From positions 2,052,001 to 2,116,000 of the forward strand of contig NC_008700.1 of assembly GCF_000015245.1 (NCBI RefSeq): a stretch of 64,000 nucleotides of DNA, given 5' to 3'. The notes beneath the pieces were generated by a model. It saw only the letters and a program-made list of their open reading frames with translations. It was not told where the DNA came from and searched no databases. The position numbers and the translations under genes were made by a program. Source of the stretch: Shewanella amazonensis SB2B (GTDB taxonomy: Bacteria; Pseudomonadota; Gammaproteobacteria; Enterobacterales; Shewanellaceae). Below, one piece after another: positions 18,919-28,004 of this stretch (the first letter of the stretch is position 1; every line of letters starts with the position of its first letter).

Positions 18919-21522
18919 TCAGAGACTGTCCTGATAGGCACGTCCATGGAAGCTATCGATAAGCAGCTGTTTCAGCTCGCTAATCAGTGGGTAGCGCGGG
19001 TTGGCGCCGGTGCACTGATCGTCAAAGGCATCTTCGGCCAACTCATCAAGCTTGGCCATAAAGTCGGCTTCATTTACCCCTGCGTCCTTGATAGACACCG
19101 GAATACCGATGGCGGCTTTAAGCTCCTCAATCTTGGCGATAAGCGCCTCTACCTTGGCTTCATCATTGTTGCCGGCAAGGCCTAAGTGGCTGGCAATGGC
19201 GGCATAACGGCACAGGGCCTTGGGTCTGTCGTACTGGCTGAACGCCGCCTGTTTGGTGGGCAGGTCAGTGGCATTGAAGCGAATGACGTTGCTGATAAGG
19301 AGCGCATTGGCAAGGCCATGGGGCAGGTGAAACTCAGCGCCCAATTTGTGAGCCATTGAGTGGCAAATGCCTAAGAAGGCGTTGGCAAAAGCGATACCGG
19401 CAATGGTGGCGCCATTGTGCACTTTTTCCCGTGCCAGCGGCGCCTGCGCGCCCCTGGCGTAGCTGTCTGGCAGATACTTAAACAGTAAATCCAGTGCCTG
19501 CAGTGCCTGGCCGTCGCTGTATTCGTTGGCCATCACGCTGACATAGGCTTCCAGTGCGTGGGTAATGGCATCGATACCGCCGAAAGCGGTGAGCGACTTG
19601 GGCATATCCATTACCAGATTGGGGTCGACAATGGCCATGTTGGGGGTCAGTTCATAGTCGGCAATGGGGTATTTGGCACCGGTTTGCTCGTCGGTCACCA
19701 CCGCAAAAGGCGTGACTTCAGAGCCAGTACCTGAGGTGGTGGGAATGGCCACCATCATTGCCTTGGCACCAAGTTTGGGGAACTTGTAGATACGCTTACG
19801 GATATCCATAAAGCGCAGCGCCAGGTCGGCAAAGTCCACATCGGGATGCTCGTACATTACCCAAATGATCTTGGCCGCATCCATGGGCGAACCACCACCC
19901 AGAGCCACTATCACATCAGGTTGGAAGCTGGTTGCCACTTTGGCTCCGGCGCGAACCACCGCTAAGGTTGGGTCGGCTTCCACTTCGTAAAAGACCTCGG
20001 TTTCCAGGCCCTGTGACTTCAGAATTCGGATGGTTTCATCGCAATAGCCGTTGTTGAACAGAAACTTGTCGGTCACGATAAGCGCACGCTTCTTGCCACT
20101 CAGCTCTTCGAGGGCAATCGGCAGGCTGCCACGGCGGAAGTAGATGGACGAAGGAAGCTTGTGCCACAGCATATTTTCGGCCCTCTTGGCGACGGTTTTC
20201 TTGTTGATAAGATGGCTTGGACCTACGTTTTCAGAAATCGAGTTACCGCCCCAGGAGCCGCAGCCCAGAGTCAATGAAGGCGCCAGCTTGAAGTTGTATA
20301 AATCGCCTATGCCGCCCTGAGAGGCCGGGGTGTTAATCAGAATACGGGCGGTCTTCATCCGGTAGCCGAAGGATTTGACCCGCTCGTCCTGGGTATCCTG
20401 ATCGGTATACAGGCCTGAGGTGTGACCAATACCGCCAAGAGCAACCAGGGCTTCGGCCTTGTCCAGCGCCTCTTCAAAGTTGGCGGCGCGGTACATGCCA
20501 AGCAGCGGTGAGAGTTTCTCGTGGGCGAAGGCCTCTTTCTCATCGATGTCGGTGACTTCACCAATCAGCACCTTGGTGTGGGCAGGCACCTTGATATTGG
20601 CCATGGCGGCAATGGTGGCGGCGCTTTGACCCACGATATCGGCATTGAGGCCACCGTCTTTGAGGATGACTTTTTGCAGCGCGGCGTTTTCTTTCTTGCT
20701 GAGCAGATAGCCGCCGTGGCTCGAGAAGCGCTCTTTTACCGCATCGTAAACCGCATCCACCACCACAACCGCTTGCTCGGAGGCACACACCACGCCGTTA
20801 TCGAAGGTCTTGGACATCAAAATTGAGCTTACAGCACGTTTGATGTCAGCGGTCTCATCAATCACGATGGGGGTGTTGCCGGCGCCAACGCCAATCGCGG
20901 GTTTGCCGGAGGAGTAGGCCGCTTTCACCATGCCGGGGCCGCCGGTGGCGAGAATAAGGTTAATCTTCTCGTGGGTCATCAACTGGTTGGACAGCGCCAC
21001 CGAAGGCTCATCAATCCAGCCAATAATGTCTTTCGGGGCACCTGCTGCAATGGCTGCATCCAGTACGATGCGGGCGGCAGTGGTAGTTGAAACCTTGGCC
21101 CTTGGGTGAGGCGAGAAGATAATGCCGTTGCGGGTCTTTAAGCTTATCAGCGCTTTAAAGATAGCGGTGGAGGTCGGGTTGGTGGTGGGCACAATGCCGC
21201 AGATGATCCCAACCGGCTCGGCGATGGTGATAGTGCCGAAGGTGGCGTCTTCGGCCAGAATGCCGCAGGTCTTTTCGTCTTTGTATTTGTTGTAAATGTA
21301 CTCGGAGGCGAAATGGTTTTTAATGACCTTATCTTCAACAACCCCCATGCGGGTTTCTTCAGCGGCCATTTTGGCCAGACGAATGCGTGCATCAGCAGCG
21401 GCGAGGGCGGCGGCGCGGAAAATCCTGTCCACTTGCTCTTGGCTGTAAGAAGCAAATTGGGCCTGTGCCTTGGCGACGCGCGCGACCAGTTCGTTGAGTT
21501 CCTGAGTGTTGGTGACTGTCAT
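18919..21522 (-). CDS. adhE: Bifunctional acetaldehyde-CoA/alcohol dehydrogenase
   Basis: An 867-aa fusion that reduces acetyl-CoA to acetaldehyde and then ethanol with NADH during fermentation. The N-terminal aldehyde dehydrogenase half has the catalytic Cys in FDNGVVCASEQAV and the GVGAGNTP loop. The C-terminal iron alcohol dehydrogenase half has GGGSPMDAAK and the iron ligands around HSMAHKLGAEFHLPHG. Length and order match E. coli AdhE. It is divergent from a MarC-family gene; in E. coli ychE is likewise next to adhE. Redox control is likely, but I found no clear Rex or FNR box. Confidence 0.97.
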   Translation of the reverse strand: MTVTNTQELNELVARVAKAQAQFASYSQEQVDRIFRAAALAAADARIRLAKMAAEETRMGVVEDKVIKNHFASEYIYNKYKDEKTCGILAEDATFGTITIAEPVGIICGIVPTTNPTSTAIFKALISLKTRNGIIFSPHPRAKVSTTTAARIVLDAAIAAGAPKDIIGWIDEPSVALSNQLMTHEKINLILATGGPGMVKAAYSSGKPAIGVGAGNTPIVIDETADIKRAVSSILMSKTFDNGVVCASEQAVVVVDAVYDAVKERFSSHGGYLLSKKENAALQKVILKDGGLNADIVGQSAATIAAMANIKVPAHTKVLIGEVTDIDEKEAFAHEKLSPLLGMYRAANFEEALDKAEALVALGGIGHTSGLYTDQDTQDERVKSFGYRMKTARILINTPASQGGIGDLYNFKLAPSLTLGCGSWGGNSISENVGPSHLINKKTVAKRAENMLWHKLPSSIYFRRGSLPIALEELSGKKRALIVTDKFLFNNGYCDETIRILKSQGLETEVFYEVEADPTLAVVRAGAKVATSFQPDVIVALGGGSPMDAAKIIWVMYEHPDVDFADLALRFMDIRKRIYKFPKLGAKAMMVAIPTTSGTGSEVTPFAVVTDEQTGAKYPIADYELTPNMAIVDPNLVMDMPKSLTAFGGIDAITHALEAYVSVMANEYSDGQALQALDLLFKYLPDSYARGAQAPLAREKVHNGATIAGIAFANAFLGICHSMAHKLGAEFHLPHGLANALLISNVIRFNATDLPTKQAAFSQYDRPKALCRYAAIASHLGLAGNNDEAKVEALIAKIEELKAAIGIPVSIKDAGVNEADFMAKLDELAEDAFDDQCTGANPRYPLISELKQLLIDSFHGRAYQDSL

Positions 21523-21857
21523 AATGAAGTTCCCGTAAAAAGAATGTTTAGCAAAAACTGAATTTAGCTAAAGATTCTTGCCTGTGACTGAAAATTACAC
21601 CTATATAGGTATGGCGACCGTGATCTGTGACGCAAAGCTGGGTGGTTCTGAAATAAAACAACAGAAATAGCTACACTTTGATGACAATTTGCACGAATTG
21701 AATTTCAGCGATATTCATAAGGGATTTTTATGCGAACTTGTGACAATACGCAGAAAATCTCATTTTTCGGTATTTGCGGGTTAGGGTAGAGTAATCAACT
21801 GCTTCAATATGGCGTTAATTATCAGCTTATGGCCTTACTGGCCGCGGAGAACCCTGG
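21523..21857. other. Divergent regulatory region between adhE and the marC-family gene
   Basis: This 335-bp gap is AT-rich and has no gene. It contains a perfect 12-bp palindrome ACCTATATAGGT (21599-21610), a TTTAGCTAAA palindrome close to adhE, and several half-sites such as TTGTGAC. I could not assign a regulator. Confidence 0.5.
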
Positions 21858-22490
21858 GTGGACGTAACGGTTTATATAAAATTTTTTCTGGGATTGGTGG
21901 CTATCATCAACCCCATAGGTCTGCTGCCGGTGTTTGTGAGCCTCACAAGCCATCAGACTGAGGCCGAACGTAACCACACGGGTAAAATCGCCAATCTGGC
22001 GGTTGTGATAATTCTGTTGGTGACCATAGTAGCGGGTCAGCACATCCTTAATATGTTCTCTATCTCGCTGTCGGCGTTTCGCATTGCCGGTGGCACCCTG
22101 ATTGCCATCATCGCGCTGTCGATGCTCCAGGGTAAGCTGGGTGAGGTGAAACGTAACCAGGAAGAAGACAGAGAGTCGTCCGCGATGGAATCGGTGGCCG
22201 TGGTGCCGCTGGCGCTGCCCTTGATGGCAGGCCCTGGCGCCATCAGCTCGGTGATAGTGTTTGCCGCAGAGCACAACAGTCTGATTGATTTGGCTGGCAT
22301 GTTTGTCACCGTACTTATTTTTGGTGCGCTGAGCTTCGGGCTGTTTCGGATGGCATCTGCCATCTACCGGGTTTTGGGTAAAACCGGCATTAACGTTATC
22401 ACCCGTCTGATGGGGCTCTTGATGCTTTCTATCGGTATTGAGGTGATGGCGGCAGGTTTCAAGGGATTGTTTCCCAACTTATTAGGTTAA
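21858..22490 (+). CDS. MarC family integral membrane protein (YchE-like)
   Basis: A 210-aa inner-membrane protein of the UPF0056/MarC family. Six hydrophobic segments are visible, with the family phrases LVAIINPIGLLPVF and PLALPLMAGPGAIS. Its substrate is unknown; the old link to multiple antibiotic resistance was not upheld. The start is GTG 21858 with GGAGA upstream. Its position beside adhE resembles ychE of E. coli. Confidence 0.92.
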   Translation: MDVTVYIKFFLGLVAIINPIGLLPVFVSLTSHQTEAERNHTGKIANLAVVIILLVTIVAGQHILNMFSISLSAFRIAGGTLIAIIALSMLQGKLGEVKRNQEEDRESSAMESVAVVPLALPLMAGPGAISSVIVFAAEHNSLIDLAGMFVTVLIFGALSFGLFRMASAIYRVLGKTGINVITRLMGLLMLSIGIEVMAAGFKGLFPNLLG

Positions 22491-22537
22491 TAAACAACCC
22501 GATCACCAAAATAGTGGTTAGTCAGAACTCTGTAGTG

Positions 22538-22566
22538 AAAAGCCCCGCATCAAGTGCGGGGCTTTT
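22538..22566. terminator. Bidirectional terminator between marC-family gene and the dgt-like gene
   Basis: AAAAGCCCCGCA and TGCGGGGCTTTT form a 12-bp perfect stem with a 5-nt loop, followed by T residues. Confidence 0.9.
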
Positions 22567-22603
22567 TTGTGGGTTGGGTTAAATCTTTTCAATATCTGGA
22601 AGA

Positions 22604-23935
22604 TTAAAAATCCTGACCCAGATCGCTCAGGCCGCCAAGGCGGGGGCTGAAAAGTTGATGGTGCATACGAATGGCAAATTCATCGGTCATTCCTGATATA
22701 TAATCGGCAATTACCCGCATGGCATTCTCACCATTGTCGGACGCTTCGCGCCAGCGCCCCTGGGTATTGAGTGGCAGTAGCCGCTCTGGATCCGACGCAA
22801 AGGCTTCAAACAGTTGCATCACCATTTGCTGCCCCTTGTACTCGAGCATTTGTACTTCGGGTTTTCTCACCACATAACGCCACACAAAACGCTTGAGTGC
22901 ATTCAGCGCCAGAGCAAACTCCTCTTCCAGTACTGCATTGTGGCGCAGCAGCGGCTCGTCAAAGCGCTCATCCTCCACCATGGCAATGGCAGTGACAAAT
23001 CCGTTTACCAGGGTGCCGATGGCATCTTTACGAAGATGATGCTCAGGGGCGAATAGGTGTGCATCTATGGCGCCAAGTTCGCCCTTTATCCAGCTGTCAC
23101 CGCTCTCTTTAAGCAGTGGCGCAACACCATCGAGCCACTGCTCCCGGCTGACAATGCCCATCACTATGGCATCTTCCAGATCGTGCACCGCATAGGCGAT
23201 ATCGTCGGCGAGCTCCATGATGGTGGCATCCAGCGACTTGAAAAGTGTGCGGCCGTGGCGACGACCTTCTGCCGGTGTAAATTGGCTGAACAGCGCCCTG
23301 TCTGACCGAGACAGTGGCGAAAGTACCCAATTGAGCATATCGGCATCTTCGCCGAATACGGCTTTTATGGGCGGCCAGTCGGCGGGGCGCAGCTGCCGAT
23401 AATGGGCAACTTCAACATGGGGCGCGCTGGATTTAAGTTCGGCGGCAAGTTGTGGGTACTTCAAAATGCCAAGCAGAGTGCGCCGGCACAGATTCATCCC
23501 AAAGCCGGGCGTGTAGGGTTCAAGCTTGGTGAGGATACGAAAAGTCTGACCATTACCTTCAAAGCCGCCGTGGTCGCGCATCATGTAATTGAGCGCGACC
23601 TCTCCGCCGTGGCCGAAGGGCGGATGACCTATATCGTGGGCAAGACACAGGGATTCAATCAGGCTCATGGAGTCAATCAGCGACTCTTTATCCGGATGTT
23701 TGCGCTTAAGCTGGGCGGCAATGCCGGTGCCGATTTGCGACACTTCCAACGAGTGGGTGAGGCGGGTGCGGTAAAAGTCGTTCATCCCTACGCCAAGTAC
23801 CTGGGTCTTGGCCTGCAAACGCCGGAAGGCGGCACTGTGCAGCACTCGGGCACGGTCACGCTGAAATGGACTTCTATGGTCGTTGCGTCTGTGTTTTTCT
23901 TCGCCGTGGCGGCGCTCATGCCATGGATTGTACAT
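22604..23935 (-). CDS. dGTPase-like deoxynucleotide triphosphohydrolase (HD domain)
   Basis: A 443-aa HD-domain hydrolase of the dgt-like group, which splits dNTPs to deoxynucleoside and triphosphate. Metal ligands are in [12 protein letters not shown] and [15 protein letters not shown]; a further aspartate is in [15 protein letters not shown]. The N-terminus is arginine-rich ([13 protein letters not shown], then [18 protein letters not shown]). It lies 9 bp behind yfbR on the same strand, so two nucleotide-cleaning HD enzymes form one operon. Confidence 0.93.
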   Translation of the reverse strand: MYNPWHERRHGEEKHRRNDHRSPFQRDRARVLHSAAFRRLQAKTQVLGVGMNDFYRTRLTHSLEVSQIGTGIAAQLKRKHPDKESLIDSMSLIESLCLAHDIGHPPFGHGGEVALNYMMRDHGGFEGNGQTFRILTKLEPYTPGFGMNLCRRTLLGILKYPQLAAELKSSAPHVEVAHYRQLRPADWPPIKAVFGEDADMLNWVLSPLSRSDRALFSQFTPAEGRRHGRTLFKSLDATIMELADDIAYAVHDLEDAIVMGIVSREQWLDGVAPLLKESGDSWIKGELGAIDAHLFAPEHHLRKDAIGTLVNGFVTAIAMVEDERFDEPLLRHNAVLEEEFALALNALKRFVWRYVVRKPEVQMLEYKGQQMVMQLFEAFASDPERLLPLNTQGRWREASDNGENAMRVIADYISGMTDEFAIRMHHQLFSPRLGGLSDLGQDF

Positions 23936-23944
23936 CTAGGCTCC

Positions 23945-24532
23945 TCAGAGCATACGGTTTATCTCGTCCAGATCCAGTTTGAAGCTGGGCACATAACAAT
24001 CGATAAAATACTTCACCGCTGGATTGGGATTGGCCTGGAGCATGGCTTCCAATCTTGTGCGGGCGGTGTTGAACTCGCGGTTCCCCGCTTTGAGCTCCTC
24101 CAGGCACTTAAGATACGCACACAGCGTATCAGCCGATTTTACCAGCTGCTTTATTTCTTCATCCGCGTCATCGGCAATCAGCAATGGGCGATAGTCTTCT
24201 TTAAACTCTTGTGGAACCATTTCGAGTAGCCTTTCCTCGGCAATGGCTTCGATTTTTTTGTATTCGAACTCAATGTCTTTATTGAAGTACTTCACAGGAG
24301 TAGGTAAATCGCCCGTCAGCACCTCTGAGGCATCGTGAAAAATAGCCAGAGTGGCGGCCTTGTAGGCATCCACCTGCATACCAAACTGCCGATTGGCAAT
24401 GACCGCCAGGCCGTGGGCCACCATGGCCACCTGCAAGGAGTGTTCTTGCACATTTTCGGAGCGAACATTAAACATAAGTGGCCAGCGCTGAATAAGCTTG
24501 AGACGGGCAAGATGGGCAAAAAGGTGACTCAT
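23945..24532 (-). CDS. yfbR: 5'-deoxynucleotidase YfbR
   Basis: A 195-aa HD-domain phosphatase that removes phosphate from deoxynucleoside monophosphates. Metal-binding residues are in [11 protein letters not shown] and [20 protein letters not shown] start at ATG 24532 ([10 protein letters not shown]), which has AGGGAAA upstream and matches E. coli YfbR; an upstream ATG adds 11 unlike residues. alaA lies upstream on the same strand, as yfbQ-yfbR do in E. coli, but a terminator separates them. Confidence 0.94.
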   Translation of the reverse strand: MSHLFAHLARLKLIQRWPLMFNVRSENVQEHSLQVAMVAHGLAVIANRQFGMQVDAYKAATLAIFHDASEVLTGDLPTPVKYFNKDIEFEYKKIEAIAEERLLEMVPQEFKEDYRPLLIADDADEEIKQLVKSADTLCAYLKCLEELKAGNREFNTARTRLEAMLQANPNPAVKYFIDCYVPSFKLDLDEINRML

Positions 24533-24648
24533 AATGGTTTCCCTGCTGTGCAAAAGGTGGCGCACAGTATGCGCGAAATGAACTGGGATAAGCTCACTTT
24601 ACAGCAACTTAATGAAGAATGTCACATGAACAAGCGAACTGCATAAAC

Positions 24649-24682
24649 ACAGACGCCGACATGGCTGTCGGCGTCTGTTTTC
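24649..24682. terminator. Terminator between alaA and yfbR
   Basis: ACAGACGCCGACA and TGTCGGCGTCTGT form a 13-bp perfect stem with a TGGC loop. It ends alaA on the minus strand; the plus side has TTTTC after the stem. Confidence 0.8.
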
Positions 24683-24711
24683 TGTCTCAGGCGTAATAGG
24701 ATGCGGCTGGG

Positions 24712-25926
24712 TTACTGGCGATAGTTTTCCAAAAACTCACCAAAGGCGCCCAGCGCCTTTTCCAGATCTTCCTTGTGGGGTAAAAATACCACCCGCAAAT
24801 GATCCGGCTCCGGCCAGTTAAAGGCACTGCCCTGGACCAGCAGAATTTTCTTTTCCTTTAACAAATCCAGCACCAATCGCTCGTCGTCACGCAGGTTAAA
24901 TCGCTTGGGATCCAATTTGGGGAAGGCATACAGCGCACCCTTGGGCTTTTTACAGCTGACCCCGGGGATCGCATTGAGGTACTCGTAGCAGGTGTCGCGC
25001 TGCACACTTAACCGGCCTTTAGGCAAAATTAGCTCGTTAATACTCTGGTAGCCACCGAGCGCAGTTTGCACCGCATGTTGGTTGGGCACGTTTGCACACA
25101 GCCGCATGGAGGCCAGCATATCCAGACCTTCGATATAGCTTTTGGCGGCTTTAAGGTTGCCTGAGAGCATCATCCAACCGACACGGAATCCGGCTGCGCG
25201 ATAGGCCTTGGACAGGCCATTAAAGGTCACAGTAAGAATGTCATCGGACAGACCGGCAGCCGGGATGTGCACAGCGTCGTCGTAGAGGATTTTATCGTAA
25301 ATCTCATCGGCAAAGAGGATTAGGGAATGCTGGCGACAAAGCTCAATAATCTCGAGTAAAAGTTCACGGCTGTATACCGCACCGGTTGGATTGTTGGGAT
25401 TGATTATCACAATCGCCCGAGTGCGTGGGCTGATTTTGGCTTTGATATCATCGAGACAGGGAAACCAATCGGATTCTTCATCACAGCGATAGTGTACCGC
25501 TTTGCCGCCGGCGAGGTTGGCCGCAGCGGTCCAAAGTGGGTAATCGGGGGACGGGATAAGCACTTCATCATCACCGTTTAGAAGCCCCTGCAATGCCATC
25601 ACAATCAATTCAGAGACACCGTTACCTATATACACATCTTCAATATCAACGCCAAAAATACCCTGGGACTGATAATGCTGCACTATGGCTTTTCGGGCAG
25701 AAAACAGCCCCTTGGACTCACAATAGCCCTGGGCGCTGGGGAGATTCAAAATGACATCACGGACGATTTCTTCCGGTGCTTCGAAACCAAAGGGGGCCGG
25801 GTTGCCAATATTCAGTTTGAGGATCCTGTGGCCTTCGTCTTCCAGACGACGGGCTTCCTTGTGCACCGGACCACGAATATCGTAGCAAACGGTGTCTAAT
25901 TTATTGGACTTAATGATAGGACGCAT
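24712..25926 (-). CDS. alaA: Glutamate-pyruvate aminotransferase AlaA (YfbQ)
   Basis: A 404-aa PLP aminotransferase that makes alanine from pyruvate and glutamate. I start at ATG 25926 (MRPIIKSNKLDTVCYDIRGP), which aligns with the E. coli protein; longer readings upstream do not. NIGNPAPFGF, NPNNPTGAVYS and the PLP-lysine motif FNGLSKAYRAAGFRVGWM are all present. The gene is monocistronic with its own terminator. Confidence 0.95.
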   Translation of the reverse strand: MRPIIKSNKLDTVCYDIRGPVHKEARRLEDEGHRILKLNIGNPAPFGFEAPEEIVRDVILNLPSAQGYCESKGLFSARKAIVQHYQSQGIFGVDIEDVYIGNGVSELIVMALQGLLNGDDEVLIPSPDYPLWTAAANLAGGKAVHYRCDEESDWFPCLDDIKAKISPRTRAIVIINPNNPTGAVYSRELLLEIIELCRQHSLILFADEIYDKILYDDAVHIPAAGLSDDILTVTFNGLSKAYRAAGFRVGWMMLSGNLKAAKSYIEGLDMLASMRLCANVPNQHAVQTALGGYQSINELILPKGRLSVQRDTCYEYLNAIPGVSCKKPKGALYAFPKLDPKRFNLRDDERLVLDLLKEKKILLVQGSAFNWPEPDHLRVVFLPHKEDLEKALGAFGEFLENYRQ

Positions 25927-26391
25927 CCTGTACCTCTGGACCCTATTATGTTGGAAAAATATGGCGTGCTTGCAGAGGCTCACAATAACCAAGTTCAAGA
26001 CAACATAAAAGAGAATAAACCTCAAAAATATAAAATAAATTCAGTAATAAACACTGAGAAAGTCATTATTAAATTAGTCAAATAAGAATTAAATGCTGTA
26101 ATGGTGGGTTGTGTGAGTGTTGCATGCCTGCGTAGAGGTATCGCAGCGCAGACACTGCCACAGTGGAGCCATTTGGCAGCACTCCGAAGCTGATCAATCA
26201 ATCTTTAAGCCAAAATCAAAAAAGCCTGCAAAAAATACGCATGCTTATTCGATAATTCACGGCGAAATTGCGTGGATATCATTTAAATTAACTTACTGAT
26301 AATTAATTAATAAAATGCAGTAAATAGTGTGTGGTCAAAAAAGAAGCGCTTTGAATGGAATTTCTGGTTGACTGGTCGGACGATGCACATT

Positions 26392-26482
26392 ATTTTCTGC
26401 CCGATGTTTTTACCCAGGCACGAACAATAGCGGCAGCTGTAACCTGACCGACTGGCGGTATGCCCATAATAAAGCAGAAAAT
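26392..26482 (+). promoter_or_regulatory. Foldable leader element closed by a perfect 9-bp helix
   Basis: ATTTTCTGC (26392-26400) pairs exactly with GCAGAAAAT (26474-26482), enclosing 73 nt that hold further complementary pieces such as CAGG/CCTG. It is in the antiporter leader, 20 nt before the second element. I cannot match it to a known RNA family. Confidence 0.45.
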
Positions 26483-26502
26483 TCGGTGCCCAGGAGAGCA
26501 TG

Positions 26503-26562
26503 AGGTCCTTCGGGTGCCGGCACCCACAAACTTTGCCCTCGTTGGGCCCTGATAGAGGACCT
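26503..26562 (+). promoter_or_regulatory. Three-way-junction leader element that sequesters the Shine-Dalgarno
   Basis: AGGTCCT (26503-26509) pairs perfectly with AGGACCT (26556-26562). The latter contains the AGGA ribosome site located 9 nt before the antiporter ATG. Inside are a perfect palindrome hairpin GGGTGCCGGCACCC (26512-26525) and a second hairpin GCCC/GGGC (26535-26547). This layout would block translation when folded, as in small riboswitches. Ligand unknown; an ion-sensing role is suggested only by the downstream gene. Confidence 0.55.
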
Positions 26563-26568
26563 GTTTGC

Positions 26569-27951
26569 ATGTCTGAGCCGACAGCGATAAGTCTGATCCC
26601 ACCCTTTGTGGTGTTGGCGCTGGCCATTTGGTTGCGTCGTCCAATCCTTGCCCTGATCATCGGCGCCGTCGCCGGTTTGCTCCTGCTTGACCCATCATCT
26701 GTGCTCGGTAACTTTGCCGATGCCTCTTTGAAGGTGATGCAGGATGAAACCATCGGCTGGTTGATTTTGGTGTGTGGCAGCTTCGGAGCCCTGATTGCCC
26801 TGCTGGTGCGTACAGGCGGTGCACTGGCTTTCGGTCGTAAAGCGATTTTAATGGCGAAAGGCCGGAAGTCGTCTTTATTCATGACCTTTGTGCTGGGCTT
26901 GGTGATCTTTATCGACGATTACCTTAACGCGCTTACCGTGGGTGAAACCATGAAGCGCGTGACCGATAAATTTAAAGTATCCCGTGAGATGCTGGCTTAT
27001 GTTGTGGACTCCACCGCTGCGCCCGTGTGCGTGCTGGTGCCACTGTCCACATGGGCTGTGTTTTTTGGAGGTCTTCTGGTAGACAACGGTGTGGCCGCCG
27101 AGGGTGAAGCCATCAGCGTCTATATGTCGGCCATTCCTTATATGCTGTATGCCTGGTTGGCCGTTATCATGGTGCTGCTGGTTGTTGTCGGCGTGGTACC
27201 TGCCATCGGCCCGATGAAGAAGGCCGAACTGGCTGCGGCCCAGGGCGAGCCTGCCAAAGCGCAGGTTGACTGGGAAGAAGTGCACACCTCTGACGAATAC
27301 GCTGTTAAAGCCATCGAAGACGAGTTCGAGCATGCCGACAAGCACGGCAAGCTGCACAACTTTTTGGTTCCATTGGGCCTGCTGGTTGCTTTCACCGTGT
27401 ATTTCGATATTGACGTCTGGAAAGGTCTGCTGGCGACTCTGGCAGTGACTCTGCCTTACTATGCCGTACAGAAGCTGATGCCAATGTCTGAAATGATGGA
27501 TCAGATGATTGACGGTTTTAAGAGCATGTTGCCGGCAATTGGTACCGTTGTTGCCGCCTTTATCTTTAAGGATGTGTGCGATCAGTTGCTGCTGCCTCAG
27601 TATGTAATCGATACCTTAAGTCCGTATATGACAGCCAAGATGCTGCCGGCGATTGTGTTCCTGGCCATGGCGGTACTGGCGTTTGCCACCGGTTCCAGCT
27701 GGGGTATTTTTGCGGTGACCATCCCGATTGTGATGCCACTGGCCAATGCCGTTGGCGCTGATACCGCGCTGGTGATAGGCGCGCTCCTCTCCGCTTCCTC
27801 TTTTGGTAGTCAGGCTTGTTTCTACTCAGATTCAACGGTTCTTGCCGCGCAGGGCTCTGGCTGTAATCTGGTGAGCCACGCGGTTACACAGCTGCCTTAT
27901 GCCCTGATTGCTGCTGCTTTGGCCTTTGTGGGCTTTATCCTGCTGGCCTAA
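26569..27951 (+). CDS. NhaC-family Na+/H+ antiporter-like transporter
   Basis: A 460-aa inner-membrane transporter with about eleven hydrophobic segments. NhaC-superfamily phrases include FIDDYLNALTVG, STAAPVCVLVPLSTWA and ATGSSWGIFAVTIPIVMPLA. A charged cytoplasmic loop lies at about residues 206-255 (DWEEVHTSDEYAVKAIEDEF). Substrate could be Na+/H+ or an amino acid or organic acid, since this superfamily is diverse. The ATG at 26569 follows AGGA by 9 nt, and that AGGA can be hidden in a leader helix. It is monocistronic with a terminator. Confidence 0.9.
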   Translation: MSEPTAISLIPPFVVLALAIWLRRPILALIIGAVAGLLLLDPSSVLGNFADASLKVMQDETIGWLILVCGSFGALIALLVRTGGALAFGRKAILMAKGRKSSLFMTFVLGLVIFIDDYLNALTVGETMKRVTDKFKVSREMLAYVVDSTAAPVCVLVPLSTWAVFFGGLLVDNGVAAEGEAISVYMSAIPYMLYAWLAVIMVLLVVVGVVPAIGPMKKAELAAAQGEPAKAQVDWEEVHTSDEYAVKAIEDEFEHADKHGKLHNFLVPLGLLVAFTVYFDIDVWKGLLATLAVTLPYYAVQKLMPMSEMMDQMIDGFKSMLPAIGTVVAAFIFKDVCDQLLLPQYVIDTLSPYMTAKMLPAIVFLAMAVLAFATGSSWGIFAVTIPIVMPLANAVGADTALVIGALLSASSFGSQACFYSDSTVLAAQGSGCNLVSHAVTQLPYALIAAALAFVGFILLA

Positions 27952-27976
27952 TCGCTGCTGCGATTAACCTGAATAG

Positions 27977-28004
27977 AAACACCCGGCTTGCCGGGTGTTT
28001 TTTT
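27977..28004 (+). terminator. Terminator after the antiporter gene
   Basis: AAACACCCGGC and GCCGGGTGTTT form an 11-bp stem, followed by a run of T. Confidence 0.9.

Larger units (their letters stand above)
25927..26568. other. Long divergent leader region between alaA and the antiporter gene
   Basis: 642 bp with no convincing gene. 26020-26110 and 26280-26330 are AT-rich and may hold promoters. 26128-26179 can form two hairpins (CTGCG/CGCAG with AGAGGTAT in the loop; CTGCCA/TGGCAG). 26392-26562 holds two larger foldable elements listed separately. The length suggests a long structured 5' leader for the antiporter. Confidence 0.6.

Noticed and set aside
26128..26200. Full lysine riboswitch before the antiporter gene
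   Set aside because: AGAGG and CCGAAG words are present, but only about 45 nt separate them and the later helices are missing.
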